Translations under genes and position numbers: made by a program
Source: Flavobacteriaceae bacterium Ga0077528
GTDB taxonomy: Bacteria; Bacteroidota; Bacteroidia; Flavobacteriales; Flavobacteriaceae
DNA length: 64,000 bases
Assembly: GCA_001464475.1 (NCBI GenBank)
Contig: LNDX01000001.1
Coordinates: 434,001 to 498,000 of the forward strand
Direction of reading: 5' to 3'
Notes under the pieces: generated by a model
Seen by the model: the letters and a program-made list of their open reading frames with translations, nothing else
Told to the model about the DNA's origin: nothing
The model's database searches: none
In this document: piece by piece, positions 42,148-52,100 of the stretch
Layout of the letters: each line of letters starts with the position of its first letter
Numbering within the stretch: position 1 is the stretch's first letter

Positions 42148-43500
42148 TTAGGGTTTTTTATTCAAACTCCCAACAACGCCACTCAACAAACCATTAAAAT
42201 CAAATTCGGGATCTTCTTTCAAACCCATTCTAACAATAACTAAATCATGGCTTGGGAAAATTGCTACCATTTGTCCTTGATAGCCACTTGCGTAGAACAT
42301 GTCTTTTGGAGCACTTGGAAATCTTCCGCCTGCGTTTAACCAAAATTGCGCACCATATTGACCATTGGAAGAATTCGTTGGAGTTGCAACGTATTTAGCC
42401 CAACTTTCATCAAAAATTTGTTCGCCGTTCCAATTGCCTTTGTGTAAGTACAATAAACCGAATTTTGCCCAATCACGTGTGGTTGCCCAACCATAAGACG
42501 AACCAACAAAATTCCCAGCCATATCGGTTTCAACAATAGCTGAATTCATACCGATTTTGTCTAATAAATTGGTGTACCAAAAATCTAAATACTCTTGATG
42601 CGTTTTGAATTGTTTTCGCAAAATTCCGCTTAACAAATTGGTTGTTCCAGAAGAGTAATTCCAAGTGTTATTGGGTTTTCCAACCAATGGTTTATTGATT
42701 TGTGATTTGGTCATATCTTCCTCAATAAAAAGCATTTTGGTCACATCCGAAATTTTACCATAATCTTCTTCCCATTCTAATCCTGAATTCATATGAAGTA
42801 AATCGTTTGTTGTAATTTTAGAGCGTTCATCGGTTGCCCATTCTGCAATTGGAGCGGCTTTCATGATATCGAATTTGCCTTGTTTTTGCAAAACTCCAAA
42901 TAAAGTTCCTGTGATACTTTTCGTCATCGACCAACCTAAAATTCTTGAGTTTTTATTGAAACCATCCGCGTATTTTTCGGCAATAATTTTGTTTTTATAA
43001 ATTACAATTACCGAACGTGTTCGCTTCTCTTTTTGACCTTTTTTATCGAAAGCATTTTCAACAATAGCGTTTAATTTGACATAATCAATGTTTGAAAAAA
43101 CAGTGTCTTTTTGGTCTAAATTTCCATAAGGAAAAGGTAAATTAGTATTTATTTTAGTCCTTTTCGGAACATTGTACGGTTTGGAAACATCAAAATCATC
43201 GTTAATCAATGTTGCTCCTAATCCTTCACGATAAATAGCTTTTCGTTCTTTTAATCCATAGACTTTTGAAGTAACAAATCGTTCAGCATCATTAATTTCA
43301 TTGGTTGCCCAATCTATTTTATCAATATCATTATCGCCTTGTTCAATGGTTTCCAATGAACGATTATCTAAAAAATGTCCTGACGTAACGCTTTTAGATG
43401 AAAAACCAGTTATCATATCAAGTTGCGGATAAATTTCTATTCGAAGATAAACTAAAACTAATAGGAGTAAAACCGCGAATATTTTGAAGAATTTTTTCAT
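42148..43500 (-). CDS. Serine hydrolase (class C beta-lactamase family)
   Basis: This 450-residue protein has an N-terminal membrane helix or signal (MKKFFKIFAVLLLLVLVYLRI). The penicillin-binding fold motifs follow: SMTKS (SxxK, about residue 197), WNYSSGTTNLL in the YxN position and a distal H-G element in ASGYQGQMVAIFP. Such enzymes include DD-peptidases, esterases and other hydrolases. The asparagine of YxN is Ser here, so true beta-lactamase activity is doubtful. The ATG at 43500 was chosen because it begins the hydrophobic signal; the frame extends to 43521. It runs opposite to the suf genes. Confidence 0.85.
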   Translation of the reverse strand: MKKFFKIFAVLLLLVLVYLRIEIYPQLDMITGFSSKSVTSGHFLDNRSLETIEQGDNDIDKIDWATNEINDAERFVTSKVYGLKERKAIYREGLGATLINDDFDVSKPYNVPKRTKINTNLPFPYGNLDQKDTVFSNIDYVKLNAIVENAFDKKGQKEKRTRSVIVIYKNKIIAEKYADGFNKNSRILGWSMTKSITGTLFGVLQKQGKFDIMKAAPIAEWATDERSKITTNDLLHMNSGLEWEEDYGKISDVTKMLFIEEDMTKSQINKPLVGKPNNTWNYSSGTTNLLSGILRKQFKTHQEYLDFWYTNLLDKIGMNSAIVETDMAGNFVGSSYGWATTRDWAKFGLLYLHKGNWNGEQIFDESWAKYVATPTNSSNGQYGAQFWLNAGGRFPSAPKDMFYASGYQGQMVAIFPSHDLVIVRMGLKEDPEFDFNGLLSGVVGSLNKKP

Positions 43501-43623
43501 TGTAAATAGATTTTCATGCAATTTATAAATTAAAAATGAAATCAGTAATCATTATAAAGTTTTACATTTATAAAACTATGATTTTATTAACATCTGTTTG
43601 GTAAAAATCAGTTTCAATTTTAT

Positions 43624-43631
43624 TACTTTTG
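43624..43631 (+). promoter_or_regulatory. sufS promoter, -7 element TACTTTTG
   Basis: An exact TAnnTTTG match 27 bp before ATG 43658. It lies inside the longer in-frame reading from 43598, so it supports the shorter start. Confidence 0.7.
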
Positions 43632-43657
43632 TATTTAGAAAAATTCTAAATAAAGAA

Positions 43658-44872
43658 ATGTTAGATATAAATAAAATACGAGCAGACTTCCCAATATTAT
43701 CGCAACAGATTTATTGTAAACCGTTGATTTATTTTGATAATGGCGCGACATCTCAAAAGCCAAAAGTGGTTATTGACGCTATTACAAAATATTATGAACA
43801 ATTGAATGCAAATATTCATAGAGGTGTGCACAAATTGAGTCAAGATGCTACCGATGCGTATGAGGTTTCTCGTGGTAAAATTCAAAATCACATTAATGCT
43901 AAATTCCCATACGAAGTAATTTTTACTTCAGGAACTACACATTCTATAAATGCCGTGGCGAATGGTTTTGCTTCTATTTTGAAAACCGGCGATGAGGTTT
44001 TAGTATCTGCTTTAGAACATCATAGTAATATTGTGCCTTGGCAAATGTTGTGTGAAAAAACCGGAGCTGTTTTGAAAGTAATTCCGATGAACGAAGCTGG
44101 TGAATTAATACTATCAGATTACGATAATTTGCTTTCAAATAAAACTAAAATTGTAACTGTAAATCATATTTCAAATGCCTTAGGAACGATTAATCCTATT
44201 GAATATATGATTAAAAAAGCGCATGAAGTTGGTGCTGCTGTTTTAATTGATGGCGCGCAAGCAACACCGCATTTAAAACCTGATGTTCAAGCTTTAGATT
44301 GTGATTTTTATGTGTTTTCAGGACATAAAATTTGTGGACCAACAGGCGTTGGAATTTTATATGGAAAAGAAGAATGGCTTCGAAAATTACCTCCATATCA
44401 AGGAGGTGGCGAAATGATTGCTACGGTTTCATTTGAAAAAACCACTTATGCTGATTTACCACACAAATTTGAAGCAGGAACACCCAATATTGAAGGTGGA
44501 ATTGTACTTGGAACAGCAATAGATTATATGAATGAAATAGGTTTTGACAATATTGCTTCCTACGAACAAGAATTACTAGAATACGGGACAAAAAAACTTC
44601 TTGAAATAGAAGGATTAAAAATCTATGGAACGGCTAAAGAAAAAGCTTCTGTAATTTCTTTTAATATTGATGACATTCATCCTTATGACATTGGCACGAT
44701 AATAGATAAATTAGGAATAGCAGTAAGAACAGGGCATCATTGCGCACAACCGATAATGGATTTCTTTAGTATTCCTGGAACTATTAGAGCTAGTTTTGCT
44801 TTTTACAATACTAAAGAAGAAATTGATATCTTTGTCGAAGCAGTTAAAAAAGCTAAAATGATGCTAACTTAA
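43658..44872 (+). CDS. sufS: Cysteine desulfurase SufS
   Basis: SufS takes sulfur from cysteine as a persulfide and hands it to SufE. The 404-residue protein has the PLP lysine in CDFYVFSGHKICGPTGVGILYG and the active-site cysteine in GIAVRTGHHCAQPIMD. YFDNGATSQKP, NANIHRGVHKLSQDATDAYE and EHHSNIVPWQ are group II desulfurase blocks. The start at 43658 was chosen for promoter position and family N-terminus (MLDINKIRADFP). sufE and a DUF59 gene follow after a small lipoprotein gene. Confidence 0.96.
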   Translation: MLDINKIRADFPILSQQIYCKPLIYFDNGATSQKPKVVIDAITKYYEQLNANIHRGVHKLSQDATDAYEVSRGKIQNHINAKFPYEVIFTSGTTHSINAVANGFASILKTGDEVLVSALEHHSNIVPWQMLCEKTGAVLKVIPMNEAGELILSDYDNLLSNKTKIVTVNHISNALGTINPIEYMIKKAHEVGAAVLIDGAQATPHLKPDVQALDCDFYVFSGHKICGPTGVGILYGKEEWLRKLPPYQGGGEMIATVSFEKTTYADLPHKFEAGTPNIEGGIVLGTAIDYMNEIGFDNIASYEQELLEYGTKKLLEIEGLKIYGTAKEKASVISFNIDDIHPYDIGTIIDKLGIAVRTGHHCAQPIMDFFSIPGTIRASFAFYNTKEEIDIFVEAVKKAKMMLT

Positions 44873-44881
44873 ATAATCATT

Positions 44882-44965
44882 ATGAAATCGCCATTAACAA
44901 AATGTTTGCGCAAGCAGTCACCAATAATTAAAAAAGCGATACCATATGTTACCGCTAAAAAATAA
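44882..44965 (+). other. Possible 27-codon ORF after sufS
   Basis: ATG 44882 opens a 27-residue frame (MKSPLTKCLRK... to TAA) ending 11 bp before the next gene. It is basic and contains one cysteine. It could be a short leader or a chance frame; codon number is too small to judge. Confidence 0.2.
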
Positions 44966-44976
44966 AATTTAAACAT

Positions 44977-45411
44977 ATGAAAGTATTTACATTATTAGTA
45001 CTAACCATTTTCATGGCAAAAGGATGTTCACAAGAAACTAAAAACGATATTACTAATGCGAAAATTGTTTATACAGCTAATACTCGTGGTTTTTATCAAA
45101 AAATAACAATACAAAATCAAGAAATTTCTGTTTCTAGTGAAAGAGACTCCGCCGATAAAGGAATTACTTCCAAAATTTCTGATGCTGATTGGAAAGCGTT
45201 AGTTGGATATTTTGAAAAAATAGAACTTGATAGTTTGTCAACTTATAAAGACCCGACTCAAAAAAGAGTTTATGATGGGGCAGCCATTGCAGAGTTGATA
45301 ATTAATTACAAAGAGAAAGAATATCAAACCAAAAATTTTGACCATGGTTATCCACCTGTTGAAATTGAAAAGTTTGTGAACAAATTGGTTTCTTTGGTTA
45401 AAGAAGAATAA
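44977..45411 (+). CDS. Small lipoprotein within the suf locus
   Basis: This 144-residue protein has a lipoprotein signal (MKVFTLLVLTIFMAKGCSQ), lipobox cysteine at residue 17. The mature region has strand-rich segments (IVYTANTRGFYQKITIQNQEISVSSE) and a C-terminal helix. I do not recognise the family. Its place between sufS and sufE is conserved in some Flavobacteriia by recall, but no iron-sulfur role is implied by sequence. Cysteines other than the lipobox are absent. Confidence 0.6.
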   Translation: MKVFTLLVLTIFMAKGCSQETKNDITNAKIVYTANTRGFYQKITIQNQEISVSSERDSADKGITSKISDADWKALVGYFEKIELDSLSTYKDPTQKRVYDGAAIAELIINYKEKEYQTKNFDHGYPPVEIEKFVNKLVSLVKEE

Positions 45412-45448
45412 ATAGATAATAATTGATACTGAAATAATTCAGCATAAT

Positions 45449-45868
45449 ATGACAATACAAGAAATACAGGACACCATTGTTGATGAATTTTCGATGTTTG
45501 ACGACTGGATGCAACGTTATGAGTACATTATCGATTTAGGGAAAGCACTTCCTTTGATTGATGAACAGTACAAAACAGAAGATAATATTATAAAAGGTTG
45601 TCAATCTAAAGTTTGGGTTCACGCAGAACAAAACGAAGATAAAATAGTTTTTACTGCAGATAGTGATGCTATTTTAACCAAAGGAATAATTGCAATATTG
45701 ATTAGAGCCTTTTCAAATCAAAAAGCAGCTGATATTTTAGAAGCAAATACCGACTTTATAGACGAAATAGGATTGAAAGAACATCTTTCTCCAACTCGTG
45801 CTAATGGTTTGGTATCAATGATTAAACAAATAAAAATGTATGCTTTAGCTTATAATGCTAAAAATTAA
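45449..45868 (+). CDS. sufE: Sulfur acceptor SufE
   Basis: SufE accepts the persulfide from SufS and passes it to SufB. This 139-residue protein has the acceptor cysteine in NIIKGCQSKVWVHAE (about residue 51). FDDWMQRYEYIIDLGKALP is the N-terminal SufE block. It lies 6 bp before the DUF59 gene, in the second suf segment. Confidence 0.95.
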   Translation: MTIQEIQDTIVDEFSMFDDWMQRYEYIIDLGKALPLIDEQYKTEDNIIKGCQSKVWVHAEQNEDKIVFTADSDAILTKGIIAILIRAFSNQKAADILEANTDFIDEIGLKEHLSPTRANGLVSMIKQIKMYALAYNAKN

Positions 45869-45874
45869 ATAATT

Positions 45875-46198
45875 ATGGAAGAATTTAAAGATGAAATTAA
45901 TTTAGGTGAGAATGTAGTTAAGGTTTTAAAAGGAATTTACGACCCAGAAATCCCTGTTGATATATATGAGTTAGGATTGATATACGACGTGATGATTAAT
46001 GAGGATAATGAAGTAAAAGTATTAATGACTTTAACATCTCCAAATTGTCCAGTTGCAGAGACTTTACCTCGTGAAGTGGAAGAAAAAGTCACTAAAATTG
46101 ATGTTGTTAAATCATGCGAAGTTGAAATCACTTTTGATCCACCATGGAGTAAAGATTTAATGAGTGAAGAAGCAAAACTAGAATTAGGAATGTTGTAA
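45875..46198 (+). CDS. DUF59 (MIP18-like) SUF-associated protein
   Basis: This 107-residue protein is of the MIP18/PaaD-like DUF59 family, which helps in late delivery of iron-sulfur clusters. VLKGIYDPEIPVDIYELGLIYDVMI is the family N-terminal block and LTSPNCPVAETLPREVEEKV contains the conserved cysteine. It corresponds to the SUF-associated assembly protein of Bacteroidota. It begins 6 bp after sufE and its stop touches the DUF2480 start by one base gap. Confidence 0.9.
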   Translation: MEEFKDEINLGENVVKVLKGIYDPEIPVDIYELGLIYDVMINEDNEVKVLMTLTSPNCPVAETLPREVEEKVTKIDVVKSCEVEITFDPPWSKDLMSEEAKLELGML

Positions 46199-46199
46199 A

Positions 46200-46706
46200 A
46201 TGTCAGAGGAAATAATAAATAAAGTCGCCAATTCTGCGCTTGAAGTTTTCGATTTGGAAGATTATTATCCAAACGGAGTTCGAACTCAAATAGACATATC
46301 AAAATGGCTTTATGAAGGATTTCTTTTGAAAGAGAAAGACTTTCGTGAAGCATTAAAAAATCACGATTGGTCACAATATCAAGGTCATTTAGTTGCAGTA
46401 AATTGTTCAACAGATGCCATAATTCCGGCTTGGGCAAGTATCCTAGTTACTGTTTATGTTTCACCATTTGCAAAGAAGGTTGTTTTAGGTAATTTATCTG
46501 ATTTAGATACTTTATTGTATCAAGAGATTTTGTCTGAAATTGATTATTCTACATATCAAGATAAGCCTGTTATTTTAAAAGGTTGTTCTAAAAAACCAGT
46601 ACCAGAAAGTGCTTACATCATTGCAATTCAAAATCTTCAACGAGTTGCAAAAAGTATAATGTATGGAGAAGCATGTTCAGCGGTGCCATTATACAAGAAA
46701 AAGTAG
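46200..46706 (+). CDS. DUF2480 family protein
   Basis: This 168-residue protein matches DUF2480 by its KGCSKKPVPESAYIIAIQNLQRVAKSIMYGEACSAVPLYK C-terminus and its N-terminal ALEVFDLEDYYP (both as recalled for the family). DUF2480 is Bacteroidota-specific and usually sits at the end of suf operons, so a link to iron-sulfur assembly is likely but unproven. Two conserved cysteines (KGC and GEAC) are present. It starts one base after the DUF59 gene. Confidence 0.85.
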   Translation: MSEEIINKVANSALEVFDLEDYYPNGVRTQIDISKWLYEGFLLKEKDFREALKNHDWSQYQGHLVAVNCSTDAIIPAWASILVTVYVSPFAKKVVLGNLSDLDTLLYQEILSEIDYSTYQDKPVILKGCSKKPVPESAYIIAIQNLQRVAKSIMYGEACSAVPLYKKK

Positions 46707-46748
46707 TTTAAATTCTACAAAATCAACAGCTTACATTTTTTCATATGG

Positions 46749-46779
46749 TTTGTTAAAGTCAAATGTATTTTTACCTTTG
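46749..46779 (+). promoter_or_regulatory. Full-consensus Flavobacteriia promoter before the DUF3078 gene
   Basis: TTTG at 46749-46752 and TACCTTTG at 46772-46779 are separated by 19 bp, the textbook Bacteroidota spacing. The start codon at 46807 is 28 bp after the -7 element. Confidence 0.85.
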
Positions 46780-46806
46780 CACTCGAAAATTTTAAAACAA
46801 AACAAA

Positions 46807-47694
46807 ATGAAAAAAATTTTACTTTCAATAGTTTTTTTAATGACTGTGAGTTTATCAATAGCTCAAACCGCAGAAAAAGAGAACTTAAAAAAAACTGAAG
46901 AAGCTGCAAAAGTTGCTGCAGATAAACCTAATGGATGGGTTAAAAAAGGGACTTTTACTTTTTTAGCAAATCAAGCAACTTTCAATAATTGGTTAGCAGG
47001 TGGTCAAAGTAACATCTCAGGAAATGTGGGATTAAATTATGATTTCAATTACAAAAGCGGAGATTGGAATTGGGACAACAGATTATTTGCTGCTTATGGT
47101 CTTACAAAAATAAAAGATCAAAAAATGCAAAAGTCTGATGATAGATTGGAATTCAATTCGTTATTGGGTAAAAAAGCTTCAGGATACTGGTTTTATTCAG
47201 CATTTTTTAATTTTAAAACTCAATTAGACTCTGGTTTTGATTTAGGATCTGGTATAAAAACTTCTCATTTCTTTTCACCTGCCTTTTTTCAATTTGGACC
47301 AGGTATGATGTGGAAAAAAAGTGATAATTTGAAAGTAAATATTGCTCCTGCAACTTCTAAATTGATTGTTGTTCATCCTCATTTTACTGATTTAGGTTCT
47401 TCATTTGGTGTTGCACAAGGTGATAATACACGTTTTGAATTTGGAGCAGCGGTAAATGGTTATTACAAATTTAATTTAATGGAAAATGTTACTGTTGAAA
47501 ATATATTAAATTTATATTCAAACTATTTAGAAGATCCTCAAAATGTAGATATTGATTATACTTTAAATATTGCAATGAAAATCAATAAATCTTTATCAAC
47601 AAATTTTGCATTCCAAACAATTTATGACGACAATGCATTCAGAGGTTTTCAAACTAGACAAATTATTGGTTTAGGAGTGAATTATGGTTTTTAA
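46807..47694 (+). CDS. DUF3078 family secreted protein
   Basis: This 295-residue protein has a signal peptide (MKKILLSIVFLMTVSLSIAQ). After a short charged stretch come many aromatic beta strands (TFTFLANQATFNNWLAGGQSNISGNVGLNYDFNY, WFYSAFFNFKTQLDSGFDLGS) that fit a DUF3078 outer-membrane beta-barrel. The last residues (GLGVNYGF) end in an aromatic, as outer-membrane barrels do. The start at 46807 was chosen for the signal peptide and promoter; the frame extends back to 46663 into the DUF2480 gene. It has a terminator shared with hflX. Confidence 0.85.
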   Translation: MKKILLSIVFLMTVSLSIAQTAEKENLKKTEEAAKVAADKPNGWVKKGTFTFLANQATFNNWLAGGQSNISGNVGLNYDFNYKSGDWNWDNRLFAAYGLTKIKDQKMQKSDDRLEFNSLLGKKASGYWFYSAFFNFKTQLDSGFDLGSGIKTSHFFSPAFFQFGPGMMWKKSDNLKVNIAPATSKLIVVHPHFTDLGSSFGVAQGDNTRFEFGAAVNGYYKFNLMENVTVENILNLYSNYLEDPQNVDIDYTLNIAMKINKSLSTNFAFQTIYDDNAFRGFQTRQIIGLGVNYGF

Positions 47695-47713
47695 TACTTA
47701 AATCAATTATATA

Positions 47714-47746
47714 AAAAATGCCTTTAGAATTTCTAAAGGCATTTTT
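47714..47746. terminator. Bidirectional terminator between DUF3078 and hflX
   Basis: AAAAATGCCTTTAGAA (47714-47729) pairs with TTCTAAAGGCATTTTT (47731-47746), a perfect 16-bp stem. T runs flank it on both strands. Confidence 0.9.
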
Positions 47747-48973
47747 TTATTCTTCTTTTTCAATAGCATCTTTGTAATCTGGATAAAGAAACTTATTGTA
47801 CGGAAATCTAGTTACATGAATTTCTCTAACAGCTTCATAAACGATTTCTCTAAATTGTTCAAAGTTTTCTTTTTCTGTTGCAGAAATAAATAAAGCGTTT
47901 TTTTCACCAACATTACTCATCCAAGTTTGTTTCCATTCATCCAAAGTGTAATGTTTAGTTGTTCTTTCGGTCATTAAATCATCTTCTTCAATAGTAAGAT
48001 GTTTATAGGCGTCAATTTTATTAAAAACCATTATGGTTGGTTTGTCATTACTTTTAATATCCATCAGAATCTGATTTACAGATGCTATATGATCTTCAAA
48101 ATCTGGATGTGAAATATCTACAACATGAAGTAACAAATCTGCTTCTCGAACTTCGTCTAATGTGCTTTTAAAAGACTCTACCAATTGAGTAGGTAATTTT
48201 CTAATAAACCCAACAGTATCAGACAATAAGAAAGGCAAATTTTTAATTACAACTTTTCTAACAGTTGTGTCTAAAGTGGCAAATAATTTGTTTTCGACAA
48301 AAACATCGCTCTTTCCAACAGCATTCATCAAAGTTGATTTTCCAACATTTGTATATCCTACCAAAGCAACTCTAACCATTGCGCCACGATTACTTCTTTG
48401 AACAGACATTTGTCTATCTATAGTTTTAATTTTATCTTTCAATAAAGCAATTCTATCTCTAACAATTCGTCTATCGGTTTCAATTTCTGTTTCTCCTGGA
48501 CCACGAAGGCCAATACCTCCTTTTTGTCTTTCAAGGTGCGTCCACATTCCAGAAAGCCTTGGTAGCAAATATTGACATTGAGCCAATTCTACTTGTGTTC
48601 TAGCATAGGAAGTTTCAGCTCGTTGAGCAAAAATATCCAAAATAAGATTGGTCCTATCTAATACTTTACAATCTAAAATTTTTGAAATATTTTTTTGTTG
48701 TGAAGGTGATAATTCATCATCAAAAATCACAGTAGATATTTCATGTTCTTTTACATAAAGATGAATCTCATCCATTTTTCCTGTTCCAAGAAAAGTCTTC
48801 GGATTTGGTTTGTCCATTTTTTGCCAAAATCTTTTTACAACTTCACCTCCAGCAGTAAAAGTTAAAAATTCTAGTTCATCTAAATATTCAACAAGTTTTT
48901 CCTCATTTTGATTTTGAGTTACAATACCAACTATGACTGTTTTTTCAAAATCTATTTTTTCTTTTTCTAACAT
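47747..48973 (-). CDS. hflX: GTPase HflX
   Basis: HflX is a ribosome-associated GTPase that splits stalled or stress-damaged ribosomes. This 408-residue protein has the HflX N-terminal domain (ERTTKHYTL is later; SGMWTHLERQKGGIGLRGPGETEIETDRR is the signature near residue 160). The G domain has P-loop VGYTNVGKST, G3 in LLSDTVGFI and G4 in VFNKID. The ATG at 48973 was chosen because the -7 element TATTTTTG lies at 48992-48999, inside the longer frame that begins at 49024. Confidence 0.94.
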   Translation of the reverse strand: MLEKEKIDFEKTVIVGIVTQNQNEEKLVEYLDELEFLTFTAGGEVVKRFWQKMDKPNPKTFLGTGKMDEIHLYVKEHEISTVIFDDELSPSQQKNISKILDCKVLDRTNLILDIFAQRAETSYARTQVELAQCQYLLPRLSGMWTHLERQKGGIGLRGPGETEIETDRRIVRDRIALLKDKIKTIDRQMSVQRSNRGAMVRVALVGYTNVGKSTLMNAVGKSDVFVENKLFATLDTTVRKVVIKNLPFLLSDTVGFIRKLPTQLVESFKSTLDEVREADLLLHVVDISHPDFEDHIASVNQILMDIKSNDKPTIMVFNKIDAYKHLTIEEDDLMTERTTKHYTLDEWKQTWMSNVGEKNALFISATEKENFEQFREIVYEAVREIHVTRFPYNKFLYPDYKDAIEKEE

Positions 48974-48991
48974 AATATTCTTTTCTATGTG

Positions 48992-48999
48992 CAAAAATA
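48992..48999 (-). promoter_or_regulatory. hflX promoter, -7 element TATTTTTG
   Basis: On the minus strand an exact TAnnTTTG match lies 18 nt before the ATG at 48973. Confidence 0.65.
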
Positions 49000-49100
49000 G
49001 ACAAAATGCATAAAAAATCGACAATCTGCAACATGAAATATTTTTAACAATTTTATTTAGTTAAAAACACCATTTTTATAGCTTTATTTATAAATTTTGT

Positions 49101-49108
49101 TAAATTTG
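49101..49108 (+). promoter_or_regulatory. Adhesin operon promoter, -7 element TAAATTTG
   Basis: An exact TAnnTTTG match 53 bp before the adhesin ATG, giving a leader of about 50 nt. Confidence 0.65.
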
Positions 49109-49161
49109 GAGATTAAAACCAAACAAACACAAAATAATAATTAACTTAAATTACTACGTTA

Positions 49162-52100
49162 ATGAAGAAAATTACTTTACTAATTGTTGCTTTATTGTTT
49201 ACAATAGTTGGTTATTCTCAGTTTCCTACTCCAGGTTCTGAAGGATTTGAAGGTACTACAGGTGTAGACTTACCAACAACGCCAACACCATGGACTTTGG
49301 GAACAGGTGCAACTGGAAATCAATGGGCCGTTTTTGATAACGGAGTTGGTCCAACAAGAAGATGGGGTATAAACACAGCTGTTTATCCTGCCTATCAAGG
49401 TACAAATTGTGCTTTTATTGATCGTGAAAATATTGGTCTCGGAAATACTTCAGAAGATTATTTGGCAACACCAATTGTAACAGTTCCTGCAAATGGACAA
49501 TTACGTTTCTGGACAAGATCAACAATCGCAACTGTATCTGCTACGGAATATCTTATAAAAGTTAATACAAATGTCACTGCTGGTTCACAAACTACAGCTG
49601 CAAATTATGCAATAACAGCAGCTTCATGGACAGAAACCACTTTAAATACAACTTACAATGTTTATGAAGAAAAAGTTGTTGATTTAACTGCTTATGCGGG
49701 TTTACAAGTTCATATTGCTTTTGTAATGCGTCATACTCAACCTACAGCAGGTTTAGGCGGCGACAGATGGTTGGTAGATGACATTAGATTAATTCAAAGA
49801 TGTCTAGAGCCAACAAATTTATCAGCAACTGGAATAACTCAAACTTCTGCTAATTTAAATTGGTCAAACCCAAGTGGATCTACTTCATGGGAAATTGAAG
49901 TAACAAATACTGCTCAAACAGGAGTTGGAGTTGTATATAGCGGACCACTTCCTTATGTAGCTACAGGGTTATTACCAGGTACTGCTTATGTTTATTATGT
50001 TCGCTCTCTTTGTACAGACGGTTCAAGTAACTGGGTAGGTCCATTTAATTTTGCAACGACAACACCTGGTCTGTCATGTGTGGCTCCAATTACGGTTACA
50101 ACACTACCTTACAGTACAACCGATAATACTGGGAATTATAGTGATTCAACAGATACAAATCAAGGAGCGTCTTGTGGTACTACAACAAATTATATGACTG
50201 GTAATGATGTGTTTTATTCATATACACCAACAACTACTGGAGCTATAAGTATTACAATGACTCCAGGTTCAAATAGTTCATCTATTTTTGTATATCAAGG
50301 TTGTGCTAATGTTGGTGCTACTTGTTTGGCAGGTGTAGCAAACACAACTAATACAGTAAGATCAATTCCAAGTTTAAACGTAACGGCAGGTCAACAATAT
50401 ATTATTGTACTTTCTGGAACAACAGCAGCACAAACTTATGCTTATACATTGGTTATTCAACAATTAAATTGTGCTCAACCAACAAATTTAGCTGTAACAG
50501 GTATTACTTTAAATGGCGGTAACTTATCTTGGGATAATCCAGGAGGAGCAACTTCATGGGAATATGTAGTTCAAGCAGGAGGAGGTCCACTACCAACAGG
50601 TGCTGGCACTCAAACAAGTTCAAACACTACTAATCCAATTACTGGTTTAACTCCAGATTCAACTAATCAATTCTGGGTAAGAGCTGATTGTGGAAATGGA
50701 ACTTTTAGTGCTTGGTCTGGTCCGTTTTTGTTTAATACTTTAGTTCCACCACCAGCGTGTGGAGGAACATTTACAGATCCGGGTGGGGCTACAACTAATT
50801 ATGCTAATAATTTAGATTCAACAGTAGTTATTTGTCCATCTACTCCAGGCGAAGTAGTAACTGTAACTTTTACTTCTTTCAATACGCAAGCTAGTAATGA
50901 TGGATTATATATATTCAATGGAAATTCAGTTGCATCTCCTCAATTTTTAAGTGGTAATCCTGCTGGAACTGTTCCTGGAGGTTTAGCGGGTTCTTATTGG
51001 GGAACAACTAATCCTGGAGCGTTTACGTCTTCAAGTGCTGATGGATGTTTAACATTCAGATTTAGAAGTAATGCAACTACTAATGCTGCAGGATGGGTTG
51101 CAAATGTAACATGTGCTTTACCTCCAGTTTGTCCAGCTCCTTTTTCAGTAACAGCAAACACAATTTTAAATAGTTCAGCAAACATAGCTTGGACTGCAGC
51201 AGGACCTGCAACACAGTGGCACGTATTAGCTTTACCTTGTGGATCACCAGCACCAACAGCAGGGTCTACAGGATGGGTAACGGCAAACACGAATCCTTTT
51301 CCATTAACAGGGTTGACAGGAGAAACTTGTTATAATGTTTATGTGAGAAGTGCTTGTTCGGTTTCAGATTTAAGTACTTGGTCTGGTCCAGCAGTATTTA
51401 CCACTACAATAACACCACCAGCATGTGGAGGAACATTTACTGATCCCGGTGGAGCAGCCGCAAATTATGCGAATGGTGCTGACTCTACTGTAACAATTTG
51501 TCCTACTGTTGCTGGAGAAGTAGTAACAGTAACTTTTACAACTTTTAATACTGAGGCCAACTGGGATGGATTATATGTATTCAATGGTAATGCAATTACA
51601 TCTCCTCAAATATCAAGTGCTAATGGCGCTGGAAATGTTCCTGGTGGATTAGCAGGATCTTATTGGGGTAACTTAACAGGAGCAAATTTACCTGGCCCAT
51701 TTACGTCAACATCACCTGATGGTTGTTTAACTTTTAGATTTAGAAGTGACGCATCAGTTAATAATCCTGGATGGGTAGCAAATGTATCATGTGCAGTGCC
51801 ACCAACTTGTCCAAATCCAAATACTTTAACTACATCTACAGTTACATCAAATTCTGCTACTTTAGCATGGGTGAATCCAAATACAGCTACTACATGGCAT
51901 GTTTTAGCATTACCTTGTGGTTCTCCAGCTCCAAATGCTTCTACAACAACTTTTATAACAACTACAACAAATCCACATGTTTTCACGGGATTAACGCCAG
52001 ATACTTGTTATAATTTATATGTTAGAGCTGTATGTCCTGGAAATGATTTAAGTAACTGGGTAGGACCAACTACTATAACGACTCAAATTGCACCACCAGC

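Noticed and set aside
42470-42490. Additional CACGTG at about 42476 (TCACGTGTGG)
   Set aside because: Only the core fits; the flanks lack the GTTTC/GAAAC arms, so it is not a parS candidate.
51771-52013. Alternative frames inside the giant adhesin (also 50994-51290, 52449-52712, 53118-53486, 56709-56966)
   Set aside because: They come from repeat codon bias in the third positions; the adhesin frame continues through all of them without interruption.
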